The notes under the pieces: generated by a model
The model's database searches: none
What the model was told of the DNA's origin: nothing
Seen by the model: only the letters and a program-made list of their open reading frames with translations
Part shown: piece by piece, positions 33,181 to 41,691 of the stretch
Position numbering within the stretch: the first letter of the stretch is position 1
Layout: each line of letters starts with the position of its first letter
Assembly (NCBI GenBank): GCA_028225715.1
Contig: JAOIXS010000003.1
Span: 1-58,962, forward strand
Origin: Candidatus Pelagibacter sp.
Lineage (GTDB): Bacteria; Pseudomonadota; Alphaproteobacteria; Pelagibacterales; Pelagibacteraceae
DNA: 58,962 bases
Direction: 5' to 3'
Made by a program: the position numbers and the translations under genes

Positions 33181-33639
33181 ATGGAAGCACTAAAAAATTG
33201 GATGAAAGATGCTGCTAACATTTTATTTGATGATAGTAAAAATGATCTAAGGTCTTTACCAAGGTCCGTTAGATTGCAAATTTTATTAGTTCTGAGCTTC
33301 GTTTGGACAACTGTTTTTAGTTTATATATATTTTCTTATACAACTTTTGCGTTTGGTTGGGCCGGTTTATACGTTGCTCATATTGGATTGATATTTGCAG
33401 TTTATATGACATTCAAACATTTTCATAAAGCAGAGGCACAATCTAGCAGTGTATTCAAAACTAAAAACTTTGATCCATTTAAGATTATGGTTATTGTTTT
33501 TGTAATTGTATTCATCTTTGTATTTTCTAAGGGAATAGAAATTTTAACCAGCCCAAACCCTAGCTCTTATTCAATTCCATATGATGGACCAGTAAAATCG
33601 GTGTTTGAAAAATGGCTACCATTTAGTAAAGATAAGTAA
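33181..33639 (+). CDS. uncharacterised membrane protein, three helices
   Basis: A 152-residue protein whose first 30 residues are amphipathic and soluble (MKDAANILFDDSKNDLRSLPRSVRLQ). It then has two membrane helices (about 33-55 and 58-78), a charged cytosolic loop, a third helix (about 100-120) and a periplasmic-looking tail. I do not recognise a family. Its stop overlaps the start of the psiE-like gene (TAATG), which suggests the two are made together. Confidence 0.75.
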   Translation: MEALKNWMKDAANILFDDSKNDLRSLPRSVRLQILLVLSFVWTTVFSLYIFSYTTFAFGWAGLYVAHIGLIFAVYMTFKHFHKAEAQSSSVFKTKNFDPFKIMVIVFVIVFIFVFSKGIEILTSPNPSSYSIPYDGPVKSVFEKWLPFSKDK

Positions 33640-34019
33640 TGGATAAAATAGCAAAAAATTTACAGCTAGCTCTAATGTGTATTATTTTAGTGAGCACTGT
33701 AATTGCTGTTGGTATAGAAATTAATAATATGTTTCTAAATCAATCTGTAATGCTAGCAGATTTACTTTTAATGTTTCTTTATTTAGAAGTCTTAGCAATG
33801 GTTCGTGTTTTTTGGAGTCAGCAATCAATCAGTATAACTTTGCCTCTTTTAATTGCCATCACTGCTCTCGCACGATTTATTATATTACAAGGAAAAGAAA
33901 TGGATCCATCAGCATTAGTCTATGAAGCTATAGCTATAGTTCTAATTGCATCTGCAATAGTTATTTTAAGATTAAGACACAGTGATAAATTGGGTCTAAA
34001 GAAAAGAAAATCTAAATAG
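33639..34019 (+). CDS. psiE: PsiE family (phosphate-starvation-inducible) membrane protein
   Basis: A 126-residue protein with four predicted helices and the PsiE pattern: LLLMFLYLEVLAMVRVFWSQQ near 42-62, ITALARFIILQGKEMDP near 74-90 and a final helix before LRLRHSDK. PsiE is phosphate-starvation induced in E. coli, but its biochemical role is unknown. Translationally coupled to the upstream membrane-protein gene; the photolyase-like gene begins six bases after its stop. No Pho box was recognised upstream of the pair. Confidence 0.88.
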   Translation: MDKIAKNLQLALMCIILVSTVIAVGIEINNMFLNQSVMLADLLLMFLYLEVLAMVRVFWSQQSISITLPLLIAITALARFIILQGKEMDPSALVYEAIAIVLIASAIVILRLRHSDKLGLKKRKSK

Positions 34020-34025
34020 TTTAAA

Positions 34026-35168
34026 ATGATTTTTGAAGCTTCAAGGGCTAAAGCCGTTGATAAATTAAATACTTTTGTTGAACAAAATCTTTCAGATTAT
34101 TCAAAACTAAGAAATTTTGATTTTGGACCTAGTAATAGATATAATGTTTCTTGTTTATCCCCCTATATAACTCACGGAATAATTAATGAATTAGAAATAA
34201 TTAATAAATCTCTTAAAAAGTTTTCATTTGCAAAAAATGAAAAATTTATCCAGGAAGTTCTTTGGCGTGTTTATTGGAAAGGTTGGCTAGAATTAAGACC
34301 TAATGTTTGGTCAGATTACTTAATAGAATTAAATAAAATTAAAAAAGAATTTAAAAACAATCAAAGTTATTCGGATGCAATTGAAGGAAAAACAAATGTA
34401 GATTGTTTTAATCAATGGGTAATTGAACTTAAAGAAAGCAATTATCTTCATAACCACACAAGAATGTGGTTTGCTAGCATTTGGATTTTTACACTAGAAT
34501 TACCATGGCAATTGGGGGCTGAGTTTTTTATGCAACATCTATATGATGGGGATTCTGCATCAAATACCCTTGGTTGGAGATGGGTAGCCGGAGTTCAAAC
34601 TCAAGGCAAGCATTACCTCGCAAGTGAATGGAATATAAATAAATTTACAAATAATAGATTTAAAAACATAAAACTTAATGAAAATGCCAAACCTATATCC
34701 AATGATAAAATATATTCTGTTATTAACAAAAGCTTTAAAAATTCTGAGATTTTGGAAGATAAAACTTTATTAATATTTGAAAATAATATGACATTTGAAT
34801 TGTCTGATTTTAAAGAACATAAGTTTAAAAAAATTTTGTTAGTCTCAAATAATACAGATAGAACTATCAAATTAAGTGAAAAGGTGTTGAAATTTAAAGC
34901 AAATCTTTTAGAGGATCATAAAATAAGATTGAAACAAAAATCAATAAATTGTGAAACTATTAACATTAATGATTTAAAAAATATTACCGAAGAAGTTTAT
35001 GCGCTTTATCCAACCGTTGGTGAAAATTTAAATTTTATTCAAAATAATCAATTAAAAAATATAAAATTTTTATATAGAAAGTTGGATCAGTTTTCTTGGC
35101 AATATTGTAATAAGGGTTTTTTTAATTTTAAAAATTATATTCCAAAAATTATTGCTAATTTTAATTAA
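34026..35168 (+). CDS. photolyase/cryptochrome-family protein with FAD domain first and alpha/beta domain last
   Basis: A 380-residue protein. Residues 1-212 are the FAD-binding photolyase domain normally found at the C-terminus: SNRYNVSCLSPYITHG (36-51), QEVLWRVYWKGWLEL (76-90), YLHNHTRMWFASIWIF (140-155) and MQHLYDGDSASNTLGWRWVAG (169-189). Residues about 240-355 look like an alpha/beta fold (TLLIFENNMTF, KKILLVSNNTDRT), which in canonical photolyases precedes the FAD domain. The ending FLYRKLDQFSWQYCNKGFFNFKNYIPK also recalls photolyase termini. Similar alphaproteobacterial proteins are annotated as FAD-binding domain-containing; whether this repairs DNA or senses light is unknown. Convergent with a small membrane gene, overlapping it by four bases. 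Confidence 0.85.
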   Translation: MIFEASRAKAVDKLNTFVEQNLSDYSKLRNFDFGPSNRYNVSCLSPYITHGIINELEIINKSLKKFSFAKNEKFIQEVLWRVYWKGWLELRPNVWSDYLIELNKIKKEFKNNQSYSDAIEGKTNVDCFNQWVIELKESNYLHNHTRMWFASIWIFTLELPWQLGAEFFMQHLYDGDSASNTLGWRWVAGVQTQGKHYLASEWNINKFTNNRFKNIKLNENAKPISNDKIYSVINKSFKNSEILEDKTLLIFENNMTFELSDFKEHKFKKILLVSNNTDRTIKLSEKVLKFKANLLEDHKIRLKQKSINCETININDLKNITEEVYALYPTVGENLNFIQNNQLKNIKFLYRKLDQFSWQYCNKGFFNFKNYIPKIIANFN

Positions 35169-35386
35169 AACCAACGTATCATTCCAATTATACCTGCTGT
35201 TGCATAAAAAAATTGCAACACAAGTATTCCCTTGTGACCTCCTCTATATGCCCAGATACCAATTAAAATGGCAGACAACAGTAACAAACAAAATCCTAAA
35301 AACTCTATTCCAATGTTTAAGGCTACAAACATAGAATAAAGGATTGCCGTAATAACCCCTGCCCATTCAAAAAATTTATTATTCAT
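35165..35386 (-). CDS. small uncharacterised membrane protein
   Basis: A 73-residue protein with three hydrophobic segments (about 7-25, 28-47 and 52-70), including a glycine/tryptophan-rich turn (IGIWAYRGGHKG). It resembles small PnuC-like or amino-acid-transporter-fragment proteins seen in marine bacteria, but I cannot assign a family firmly. Its ATG overlaps the stop of the glutamine amidotransferase gene by four bases, which supports it as a real gene. Confidence 0.65.
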   Translation of the reverse strand: MNNKFFEWAGVITAILYSMFVALNIGIEFLGFCLLLLSAILIGIWAYRGGHKGILVLQFFYATAGIIGMIRWF

Positions 35387-36102
35387 AATAGCCTTTTAAA
35401 ATTCTCATAAAGTATCTTAGAATAATTATTCATATCAGGCATATTATTTTTTGCAGCTTGATCAAATTTATCTAAAGCTCCCTCACCTAATTGACTTTCA
35501 AGAGCTTTTTTATATTCAGGCACACACCCCCACTCATTAACTGTTGTGTCTTTAATTTCTATATGAAATTGAATTGCATATGCGTGATTTTGGTATTTGA
35601 AAATTTGATATTTAGTAATAGGAGATGATGCTAGTAAAGTTACATCCTTATTATTATCTATTCCTTGCACTTCATATGAATGCCACTGCAAACTTTTAAT
35701 TTGATCTGGAAATTTTGAAAATAAAATATCCTCCTTTTTTTCTTTAGTAAAATTTATATCCATTATTCCAATTTCTGCTGGATTTGATTTAACTACCTTA
35801 CCACCTATTACCTCACCTAATAACTGACACCCAAGACAAAAACCTAAATAAGGTTTTTTTAAATTAACAACAAATTCTTTAATTGCTTTTTTTTCTTCAA
35901 TTAGCCATGGATATTCTTGTTCCATAAAAGTATCCATTGGACCACCCATACAAAACATTCCATCAAATTTTCTTAGATCACTTGGGATTTTTTCACCTTC
36001 ATCTAGCTCTATAGTGGTTAAGTTAAAACCATCAGCTAACATTAAATCTTTGATATAGCCTGGGTCTTCAATCTTTATATGCTGTAAGACAATTATGTTC
36101 AT
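35383..36102 (-). CDS. class I glutamine amidotransferase-like protein
   Basis: A 239-residue stand-alone GATase1 domain. The nucleophile elbow is FCLGCQLLGEVIGGKV (near residues 87-102) and the catalytic histidine lies in YAIQFHIEI near 178. GGPMDTFMEQEYPWL near 53-67 is typical of the GMP-synthase-like group that includes gamma-glutamyl-amide hydrolases and PuuD relatives. No synthetase domain follows. It probably hydrolyses a gamma-glutamyl compound or supplies ammonia to a partner; the substrate is unknown. Confidence 0.88.
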   Translation of the reverse strand: MNIIVLQHIKIEDPGYIKDLMLADGFNLTTIELDEGEKIPSDLRKFDGMFCMGGPMDTFMEQEYPWLIEEKKAIKEFVVNLKKPYLGFCLGCQLLGEVIGGKVVKSNPAEIGIMDINFTKEKKEDILFSKFPDQIKSLQWHSYEVQGIDNNKDVTLLASSPITKYQIFKYQNHAYAIQFHIEIKDTTVNEWGCVPEYKKALESQLGEGALDKFDQAAKNNMPDMNNYSKILYENFKRLL

Positions 36103-36145
36103 TACTATATTTATAGCATTTTAAAATAGTCTACTGAACAATACT

Positions 36146-36754
36146 TTAAGCTAAAAAGGTTTTTATTCCGTCTAAAATATACTGAACACTTAATCCAACT
36201 AGAATAATTGCTATTACTCTTGAAATTACACTAATAACTTTTTTATTTATTATCTGAGAAAATTTTGAAGCAGTAAAAAAAAATATAAAAGTTAAAAGTA
36301 AAACTGAAGCCAAAGCAATCATTCCGACAGATTGGTTTGTAAAATTACTTCCCATATCTGAAACAGAAACAATAACAGATGTGATTGCAGCCGGTCCTGC
36401 TATAATCGGTGTTGCTAAAGGAAACACACTTACATTTTCAGAATTGAAATCAATGTCATCTTCTTTTCGTTGTTGTCTTTTATCAAACAACATTTCCATC
36501 GAAATTATTAATAAAATGATGCCTCCACCAATTGTAAATGCTGGAAAAGATATATTCAAATAACTTAATAAAGTGCTTCCAAGAAATGCAAAGAATAGCA
36601 ATATGATTGATGCAATTATTGTTGCACTCAATGCAGTTTTAACTCTTTGTTGGCTACTCATATTTTGAGTTACTGCTAAGAATAATGGTGTATTTCCTAG
36701 TGGATCAATAACAATAAAATATAAAAAGAAAGTTTGAATAAATATTTCAAGCAT
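36146..36754 (-). CDS. MarC family membrane protein
   Basis: A 202-residue protein with six predicted helices. The opening FFLYFIVIDPLGNTPLFLAVT, the FPLATPIIAGPAAITSVIVSVS stretch near residues 110-130, and the ending ISRVIAIILVGLSVQYILDGI are diagnostic of MarC/YchE. Its role is unsettled: earlier links to multiple antibiotic resistance were withdrawn, and some relatives act in amino-acid export. It stands apart from its neighbours by about 40 bases on each side. Confidence 0.92.
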   Translation of the reverse strand: MLEIFIQTFFLYFIVIDPLGNTPLFLAVTQNMSSQQRVKTALSATIIASIILLFFAFLGSTLLSYLNISFPAFTIGGGIILLIISMEMLFDKRQQRKEDDIDFNSENVSVFPLATPIIAGPAAITSVIVSVSDMGSNFTNQSVGMIALASVLLLTFIFFFTASKFSQIINKKVISVISRVIAIILVGLSVQYILDGIKTFLA

Positions 36755-36795
36755 TCACTTTTCTAACATAGTTACCTGGATAATTTCATCAAATA

Positions 36796-37209
36796 TTAAA
36801 ACAAATAGTAAATTATGAAGTACCTACTTACTTTTCCAATTGCTACTAAAATAATAAAATCTAAAAACCTAACTCTTAATAAACCTGCCACTAGTGTAAG
36901 AGGATCTCCAATAATTGGAACCCAAGTAAATAATAATGACCATTTACCAAATTTACTAAACCATTTTGAAGAGTTTTCTATTTGTTTGTCTTTAAACGGA
37001 AACCACTTTTTTGTAGTAAGATTTCTTGAATAAAATCCTAGGACCCAGTTAACAACTGATCCCAAAATATTCCCAAAGCTAGCAACAATTAATAATAATA
37101 AATTATCAAAATTTGATGTTGCAATTAATCCTGCCAATGTGAGTTCAGATGAAAATGGTAAAATGGTTGCAGCTAAAAAAGATATAGCAAATAAAGATAG
37201 GTAAATCAC
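36796..37209 (-). CDS. YqaA/VTT-domain (DedA-related) membrane protein
   Basis: A 137-residue membrane protein of the YqaA branch of the VTT/SNARE-associated superfamily. [38 protein letters not shown] near 45-63 and [24 protein letters not shown] near 92-115 are the family marks. These proteins are thought to move lipids or support membrane energetics. The start is GTG 37209, sharing bases with the DUF2256 stop (GTGA), so it is coupled to the photolyase/DUF2256 pair upstream. Confidence 0.88.
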   Translation of the reverse strand: MIYLSLFAISFLAATILPFSSELTLAGLIATSNFDNLLLLIVASFGNILGSVVNWVLGFYSRNLTTKKWFPFKDKQIENSSKWFSKFGKWSLLFTWVPIIGDPLTLVAGLLRVRFLDFIILVAIGKVSRYFIIYYLF

Positions 37210-37328
37210 TTAGAGCACTTTTTGGAGCAATACTTTACCTTATCCCAATTAAGCTTCCACTTCTTACGCCAAACAAAAGGTCTTTTACAAACAGGACAAA
37301 CTTTTGAAGGTAAATTTTCTTTTTTCAT
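37206..37328 (-). CDS. DUF2256 zinc-ribbon microprotein
   Basis: A 40-residue protein with two CxxC-type pairs: [15 protein letters not shown] near residues 10-24 and YCSKKCSK at the end, giving four cysteines placed for one zinc. This is the DUF2256 pattern, which commonly occurs beside photolyase/cryptochrome genes. Its ATG overlaps the photolyase stop by one base (TAATG) and its stop overlaps the next start, so all three are coupled. Function unknown; a DNA- or protein-binding accessory role is plausible. Confidence 0.9.
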   Translation of the reverse strand: MKKENLPSKVCPVCKRPFVWRKKWKLNWDKVKYCSKKCSK

Positions 37329-38818
37329 TAAATAGTATTTTGTTTAATAAATTTGTCAGCTTCAGATAAAATCATTTTCTTTCTTTCATCTTTCATTTTA
37401 TCAAAAACATAAACCATCATAGACAATCTAGGGTTCTTTAAAAAAAATTTTCTATTTTTATCTATAAACCTCCAATAAAGACCATCCATCGTATTACACC
37501 ATTCCCCTTTTTTAAAATCCATCATTTTCATAAAATAACTTGATCCACAAATGTATGGTTTCGTTGCAAAAATACCTCCATCACTAAATAAGCCCATTCC
37601 ATAAACATTAGGAACCATCACCCAATCAGAAGAATCTACAAACATTTCCATAAACCACTTATAAACAATTGTTGGTTTCACCTCACAAAGGTTCATTATA
37701 TTTGATAAAATCATCAATCTTTCAATATGGTGAGACCAGCCATGATTAACGGCATTTTTAATTGCATGATCCAATGGAGGCAAACCTGTTGTGCCTTCAT
37801 ACCAAGACTTTTTCATTTTTCTCTCATGGTTAAAAAAATTTTTCGTTTCCATTTCATCAGAGTAACCTTGATAAATTCCACGCATGAACTCTCTCCAGCC
37901 TATTATTTGACGAATATAACCTTCAAGTGAGTTCATTCTAATTTTGTGTTTTTTATGAAATTCTAAAATTTTTTGAATGATAATTTCAGGGGTTATCAAT
38001 CCTAAATTAATATAGGGGCTTAATGCGCTATGAAATAAAATATTGTCTTTTTGATTAACAGCATCTTCATAATCGCCAAATAAATTTGATTTTTCTTTAA
38101 TAAAAAAATCTAAAAGTTTGACCACATCATTGTATTCTGTTGCTAACCAAAAATCATTAGTGCTACCAGGATGATCTTTAAATAATTTTTCAATAATTGG
38201 TTTTAATTTTTTAGTATGATTAGTTTCGTTAATTTTTGGAAATTTTGGTATTGATATGTCTTTTGGTAATTTATTTCTGTTATCTTCATCAAAACTCCAT
38301 TTGCCACCAATAGGGTTTCCATCTGCTCCCATTAATATTCCAGATTTTTTACGAACTTCTTTGTAAAATGTTGCCATAAAAGGTTTTTTTGATTTTACTA
38401 AATAATTTTTAAACTCATCTCTTGAGTTTAAAAACATTGGAGTTTGAACAATATTCCAGTTAATTTTTTCTTTTTTTAAGAATTGTGAAATTTTCTTTTC
38501 AAAAAATTTATCCTCAACCTCAAAACTTGAAATTTCAGTAATTTTTTTTTGATCAATAATAATTTTTAATTTCTTAAAATAAGTATCTTTAAAATCTTTG
38601 TCTTCAATTTTAGAATATTCAAGTTTGTATTTGTTCACCTTAAGCATATCTGCATAAGACCTCATAGAAGATAGAAATAGCAGGATCTTTTGCTTATGAT
38701 GCTTTTCATAAGTACATAGTTCATAGTCTTCTGCCATGTAAAAAGAGTGGTCCTTTTTGAAGCGGTCTACGTATTTTAATGGAAATAATTGATTGCCAAG
38801 TATAAAAAACAATTTCAT
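37328..38818 (-). CDS. photolyase/cryptochrome of the FeS-BCP (PhrB/CryB-like) family with reduced cysteine set
   Basis: A 496-residue protein of the deoxyribodipyrimidine photolyase-related family: N-terminal alpha/beta domain ([17 protein letters not shown]), central [13 protein letters not shown], then [20 protein letters not shown] and [35 protein letters not shown]. Relatives repair (6-4) photoproducts and hold FAD and a [4Fe-4S] cluster through four cysteines. Here C378 and C441 remain at ligand positions, but the CxxC pair expected just before C441 is absent ([10 protein letters not shown]); C424 is elsewhere. Loss of the cluster is likely. Divergent from the SDR gene with 27 bases between them; coupled to DUF2256. 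Confidence 0.9.
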   Translation of the reverse strand: MKLFFILGNQLFPLKYVDRFKKDHSFYMAEDYELCTYEKHHKQKILLFLSSMRSYADMLKVNKYKLEYSKIEDKDFKDTYFKKLKIIIDQKKITEISSFEVEDKFFEKKISQFLKKEKINWNIVQTPMFLNSRDEFKNYLVKSKKPFMATFYKEVRKKSGILMGADGNPIGGKWSFDEDNRNKLPKDISIPKFPKINETNHTKKLKPIIEKLFKDHPGSTNDFWLATEYNDVVKLLDFFIKEKSNLFGDYEDAVNQKDNILFHSALSPYINLGLITPEIIIQKILEFHKKHKIRMNSLEGYIRQIIGWREFMRGIYQGYSDEMETKNFFNHERKMKKSWYEGTTGLPPLDHAIKNAVNHGWSHHIERLMILSNIMNLCEVKPTIVYKWFMEMFVDSSDWVMVPNVYGMGLFSDGGIFATKPYICGSSYFMKMMDFKKGEWCNTMDGLYWRFIDKNRKFFLKNPRLSMMVYVFDKMKDERKKMILSEADKFIKQNTI

Positions 38819-38845
38819 AGTTAAATATAACTAAATAAAAATTAT

Positions 38846-39556
38846 ATGTCAGAAAAATATCTTATTTTTGGTGCGACAGGTTCTGTGGGTTCCAGCTTAG
38901 CTGAACAATTGAAAAATTCAGGAAATGATATTCATCTAATAGCAAGAAATGAAAATGAAGTTAAAACTATTGCAGAAAAATTAGGCTGCACTTATACGGT
39001 TGCTGACGTTTTAGAAGAAGGATTTATAGAAAAAGTAAAATCAGACATTAGTGAAATTAAGGGTATCGCTTACTGTGTGGGATCTATTGATTTAAAACCA
39101 TTAAGGATGGTTACAGAAGCAGATATGAATAAATGTATGAAACTAAACCTTTATTCAGCTATTGAAGCAATAAAAGGATTTCAAGAAAGTTTAAAAAAGA
39201 ACAAAGGCTCAGTTGTTTTATTTTCAACTGTTGCTGCTCAAAGAGGTTTTACTAATCACACAATTATTGCTTCTGCTAAAGCTGCAGTTGAGGGACTAAC
39301 TGTTACACTAGCTGCTGAGTTTGCTCCACATATTAGAGTGAATTGTATTGCACCCAGTTTATCAAAATCTAAAATTGCAGAACCAATGTTAAAAAATCCT
39401 GCAATTGCAGAAGGAATTGCTAAAGCACATCCTCTTAAAAGATTGGGTGAAGGAAAAGATTCTGCGGCGCTTGCAAAATTTTTAATTACTGAAGAGAGTT
39501 CTTGGATTACTGGACAGATAATAGCTGTTGATGGTGGTAGATCAAAACTTTCTTAA
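38846..39556 (+). CDS. atypical short-chain dehydrogenase without the catalytic tyrosine
   Basis: A 236-residue SDR. The nucleotide-binding GATGSVGSSLAEQL is at 9-22 and serine 127 sits where the catalytic Ser is expected. The YxxxK motif is replaced: K145 is present in IIASAKAAVEG, but isoleucine 141 stands at the tyrosine position. The C-terminal IRVNCIAPSL and TGQIIAVDGGR segments are otherwise normal, so the fold is intact. It is divergent from the photolyase gene with only 27 bases between them. A redox-inactive or altered-chemistry role is possible. Confidence 0.88.
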   Translation: MSEKYLIFGATGSVGSSLAEQLKNSGNDIHLIARNENEVKTIAEKLGCTYTVADVLEEGFIEKVKSDISEIKGIAYCVGSIDLKPLRMVTEADMNKCMKLNLYSAIEAIKGFQESLKKNKGSVVLFSTVAAQRGFTNHTIIASAKAAVEGLTVTLAAEFAPHIRVNCIAPSLSKSKIAEPMLKNPAIAEGIAKAHPLKRLGEGKDSAALAKFLITEESSWITGQIIAVDGGRSKLS

Positions 39557-39557
39557 A

Positions 39558-40622
39558 GTGAAAAAATATTTTTTATTAATAATTTTTTTTCTTTTATTTG
39601 CTTCAAAAAGCTATTCCAATAATTATACATTCACTAAAATTATAGAGTTAGATGAACCTTGGGGATCATCCTTTATTAACAATGATGAAATCATTATTAC
39701 TGAAAAAAGTGGAAAAATTAAAATTGTTAATATTATTTCAAAAGAAGTTACAGAGATTAAACATAATCTTAATTTTTTAGAAGTCGGCCAAGGTGGGTTA
39801 TTAGATATTATTCATCAAGATAATGCTCTGTGGATTTCTTATTCAGAAGATAGGGGAAATTTAAAAACAAGCACATCAATTGCAAAAGCACAATTAAACA
39901 AACAAGAATTAAATTTTAAAAATATTTTTCAAGCAAACCCTCCTATAGATTCTGGTTATCATTTTGGTTCAAGATTAGCGATTAAAGATAATTATATTTA
40001 TGCATCAGCTGGTGAAAGAGGCCAAGGTATGATTGCCCAAGATCCTACAAAACATCCTGGTAGTATTATTAGAATTCATACTGATGGTCGTATTCCCAAA
40101 GATAACCCAAAGTTTACTGGTAAACCAGATTGGTTGCCTGAAATTTATCAAATAGGTGTTCGTAATCCACAAGGTTTAACACTCTCTGATTATGATGGAA
40201 AAATATATTTAAGTAATCATGGAGCAAGAGGTGGTGATTGGTTTGGAGAGGCTAAAAAAGGAGAAAATTATGGATGGAAAATTTTAGGTTGGGGTGGAAA
40301 AAATTATTCTGGAATTCCTATTGGCCCAAAATGGAAGCCAGGTTTTACTAAAGCAATTCAATATTGGGTACCTTCAATAGCTACAAGTGCTATTACAATT
40401 TACAGAGGAAATGAGTTTAAAGAGTGGAATGGGCATGCGCTAGTTACTTCTTTAAAAGATAGATCTTTAAGAAAATTAATATTTAATGATCCAACTAATG
40501 TGAAAGAAGATGTTATATTTAAAGATAATATTGGAAGAATAAGAGATATTCAAGTTCATCCGTCTAATGGTAAAATATTTTTCTTAAGTGAAAATGCTTT
40601 ATGGTTAATGGAAAAAAAATAA
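39558..40622 (+). CDS. PQQ-dependent soluble aldose dehydrogenase family protein (YliI-like)
   Basis: A 354-residue periplasmic six-bladed beta-propeller. A signal peptide (VKKYFLLIIFFLLFASKSYS) starts at GTG 39558, one base after the SDR stop; I prefer it to an upstream ATG inside the SDR gene because the latter would put ten polar residues before the signal. Propeller landmarks are GQGGLLDIIHQ, YHFGSRLAIKDNYIYASAGERGQG, QIGVRNPQGLTLSD and NHGARGGDWFGEAKKGENYGW. Related enzymes oxidise aldose sugars with PQQ, delivering electrons to the respiratory chain. No PQQ synthesis gene is in the window. Confidence 0.9.
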   Translation: MKKYFLLIIFFLLFASKSYSNNYTFTKIIELDEPWGSSFINNDEIIITEKSGKIKIVNIISKEVTEIKHNLNFLEVGQGGLLDIIHQDNALWISYSEDRGNLKTSTSIAKAQLNKQELNFKNIFQANPPIDSGYHFGSRLAIKDNYIYASAGERGQGMIAQDPTKHPGSIIRIHTDGRIPKDNPKFTGKPDWLPEIYQIGVRNPQGLTLSDYDGKIYLSNHGARGGDWFGEAKKGENYGWKILGWGGKNYSGIPIGPKWKPGFTKAIQYWVPSIATSAITIYRGNEFKEWNGHALVTSLKDRSLRKLIFNDPTNVKEDVIFKDNIGRIRDIQVHPSNGKIFFLSENALWLMEKK

Positions 40623-40624
40623 TT

Positions 40625-41677
40625 TTAATTAGATAATATATTTTTTAATGAATTTATCTCTCCAATTTTAAAGATTATAGCATCATCTTTTTTAAAACCA
40701 TACTCCTCAGCACTAGCTTTAAATCTTACTGGTGGTTCCATAATAGGTTCCAGCGATAAAACAAAAGTTCCCCAGTGTGTTCCCATAACCTTTTTACTTC
40801 TTAAATCTTTTGCTACATTTAAAGCTTCTTCTGGCGTTGTGTGATAAATAGATTTATCAAACATAGGCTTAAAGTCATAAGCTCCAATATTAATCATTGT
40901 TAAATCAATTGGACCATATTTTTCACCTAATTCTTTGTAAATATTTCCATAGCCAGTATCGCAAGCAAATAAGATTTTTTTACCCTTATATTCAATTAAG
41001 AAATTGCCCCAGAGTGTTTTGTTCATATCTGTAAGGCTTCTCTTCGACCAGTGAACTGCTGGCAATAAAGTTACTTTCAGATCATCATTAACCTGAATTT
41101 CCTCATACCAATCCATTTCATTTACATCTTTAAATTTATTTGTTGTAAAGTATTTTCCAAGATTTAGTGGTGCCAAAACTTTTGTATTCTTGAACGGATA
41201 TTTTCTAATGGTACCCATATCTTGATGATCATAATGATTATGTGTTAATAATAATAAATCAGTCTTTGGAATTTCATTTAAATTTAAGGCAGGCTCAGTA
41301 AATCTGTCTGGGCCAAAAATTAAAGGTCCCGCATTTTTTGAAAACACTGGGTCAGTTATAATTGTTGTATCTCCAAGTTTAATTAAGTAAGTAGCATGAC
41401 CAATCCAAGCAATATAATCTTCATTTTTATACTTTTCTAAATCAGATAAAACTTTTTCTTTATCAACAACGTGTTCTTTAGGAACCGTCATGTCTATTTT
41501 CTTTTTCAATTTAATGAATTGTGTATAAGAAAACTTCGCTTGACTAGTTCTAACAGGTGATCCTTCTGGATTTCTAAAAGTTCCATCTGGTAAATGATGA
41601 TAAGGTTTTTTTTCCATAGCAATTAGCGATGAGTTATATGCAATAATTATAAATATAAAAATTATAAATTTTGCCAC
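40625..41677 (-). CDS. exported metallo-beta-lactamase-fold hydrolase (NAPE-PLD/UlaG-like)
   Basis: A 350-residue protein with an N-terminal signal or anchor (about 1-20) and an MBL fold: GHATYLIKLGDTTIITDPVF near 92-111, metal ligands in LLTHNHYDHQDM, PAVHWSKRSL, FACDTGYG and MGTHWGTF. The set matches the N-acylphosphatidylethanolamine phospholipase D-like group, so a membrane-lipid or phosphodiester substrate is possible. The start is GTG 41677. It sits in tail-to-tail contact with the PQQ dehydrogenase gene. Confidence 0.88.
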   Translation of the reverse strand: MAKFIIFIFIIIAYNSSLIAMEKKPYHHLPDGTFRNPEGSPVRTSQAKFSYTQFIKLKKKIDMTVPKEHVVDKEKVLSDLEKYKNEDYIAWIGHATYLIKLGDTTIITDPVFSKNAGPLIFGPDRFTEPALNLNEIPKTDLLLLTHNHYDHQDMGTIRKYPFKNTKVLAPLNLGKYFTTNKFKDVNEMDWYEEIQVNDDLKVTLLPAVHWSKRSLTDMNKTLWGNFLIEYKGKKILFACDTGYGNIYKELGEKYGPIDLTMINIGAYDFKPMFDKSIYHTTPEEALNVAKDLRSKKVMGTHWGTFVLSLEPIMEPPVRFKASAEEYGFKKDDAIIFKIGEINSLKNILSN

Positions 41678-41691
41678 CTATATTGATATTT

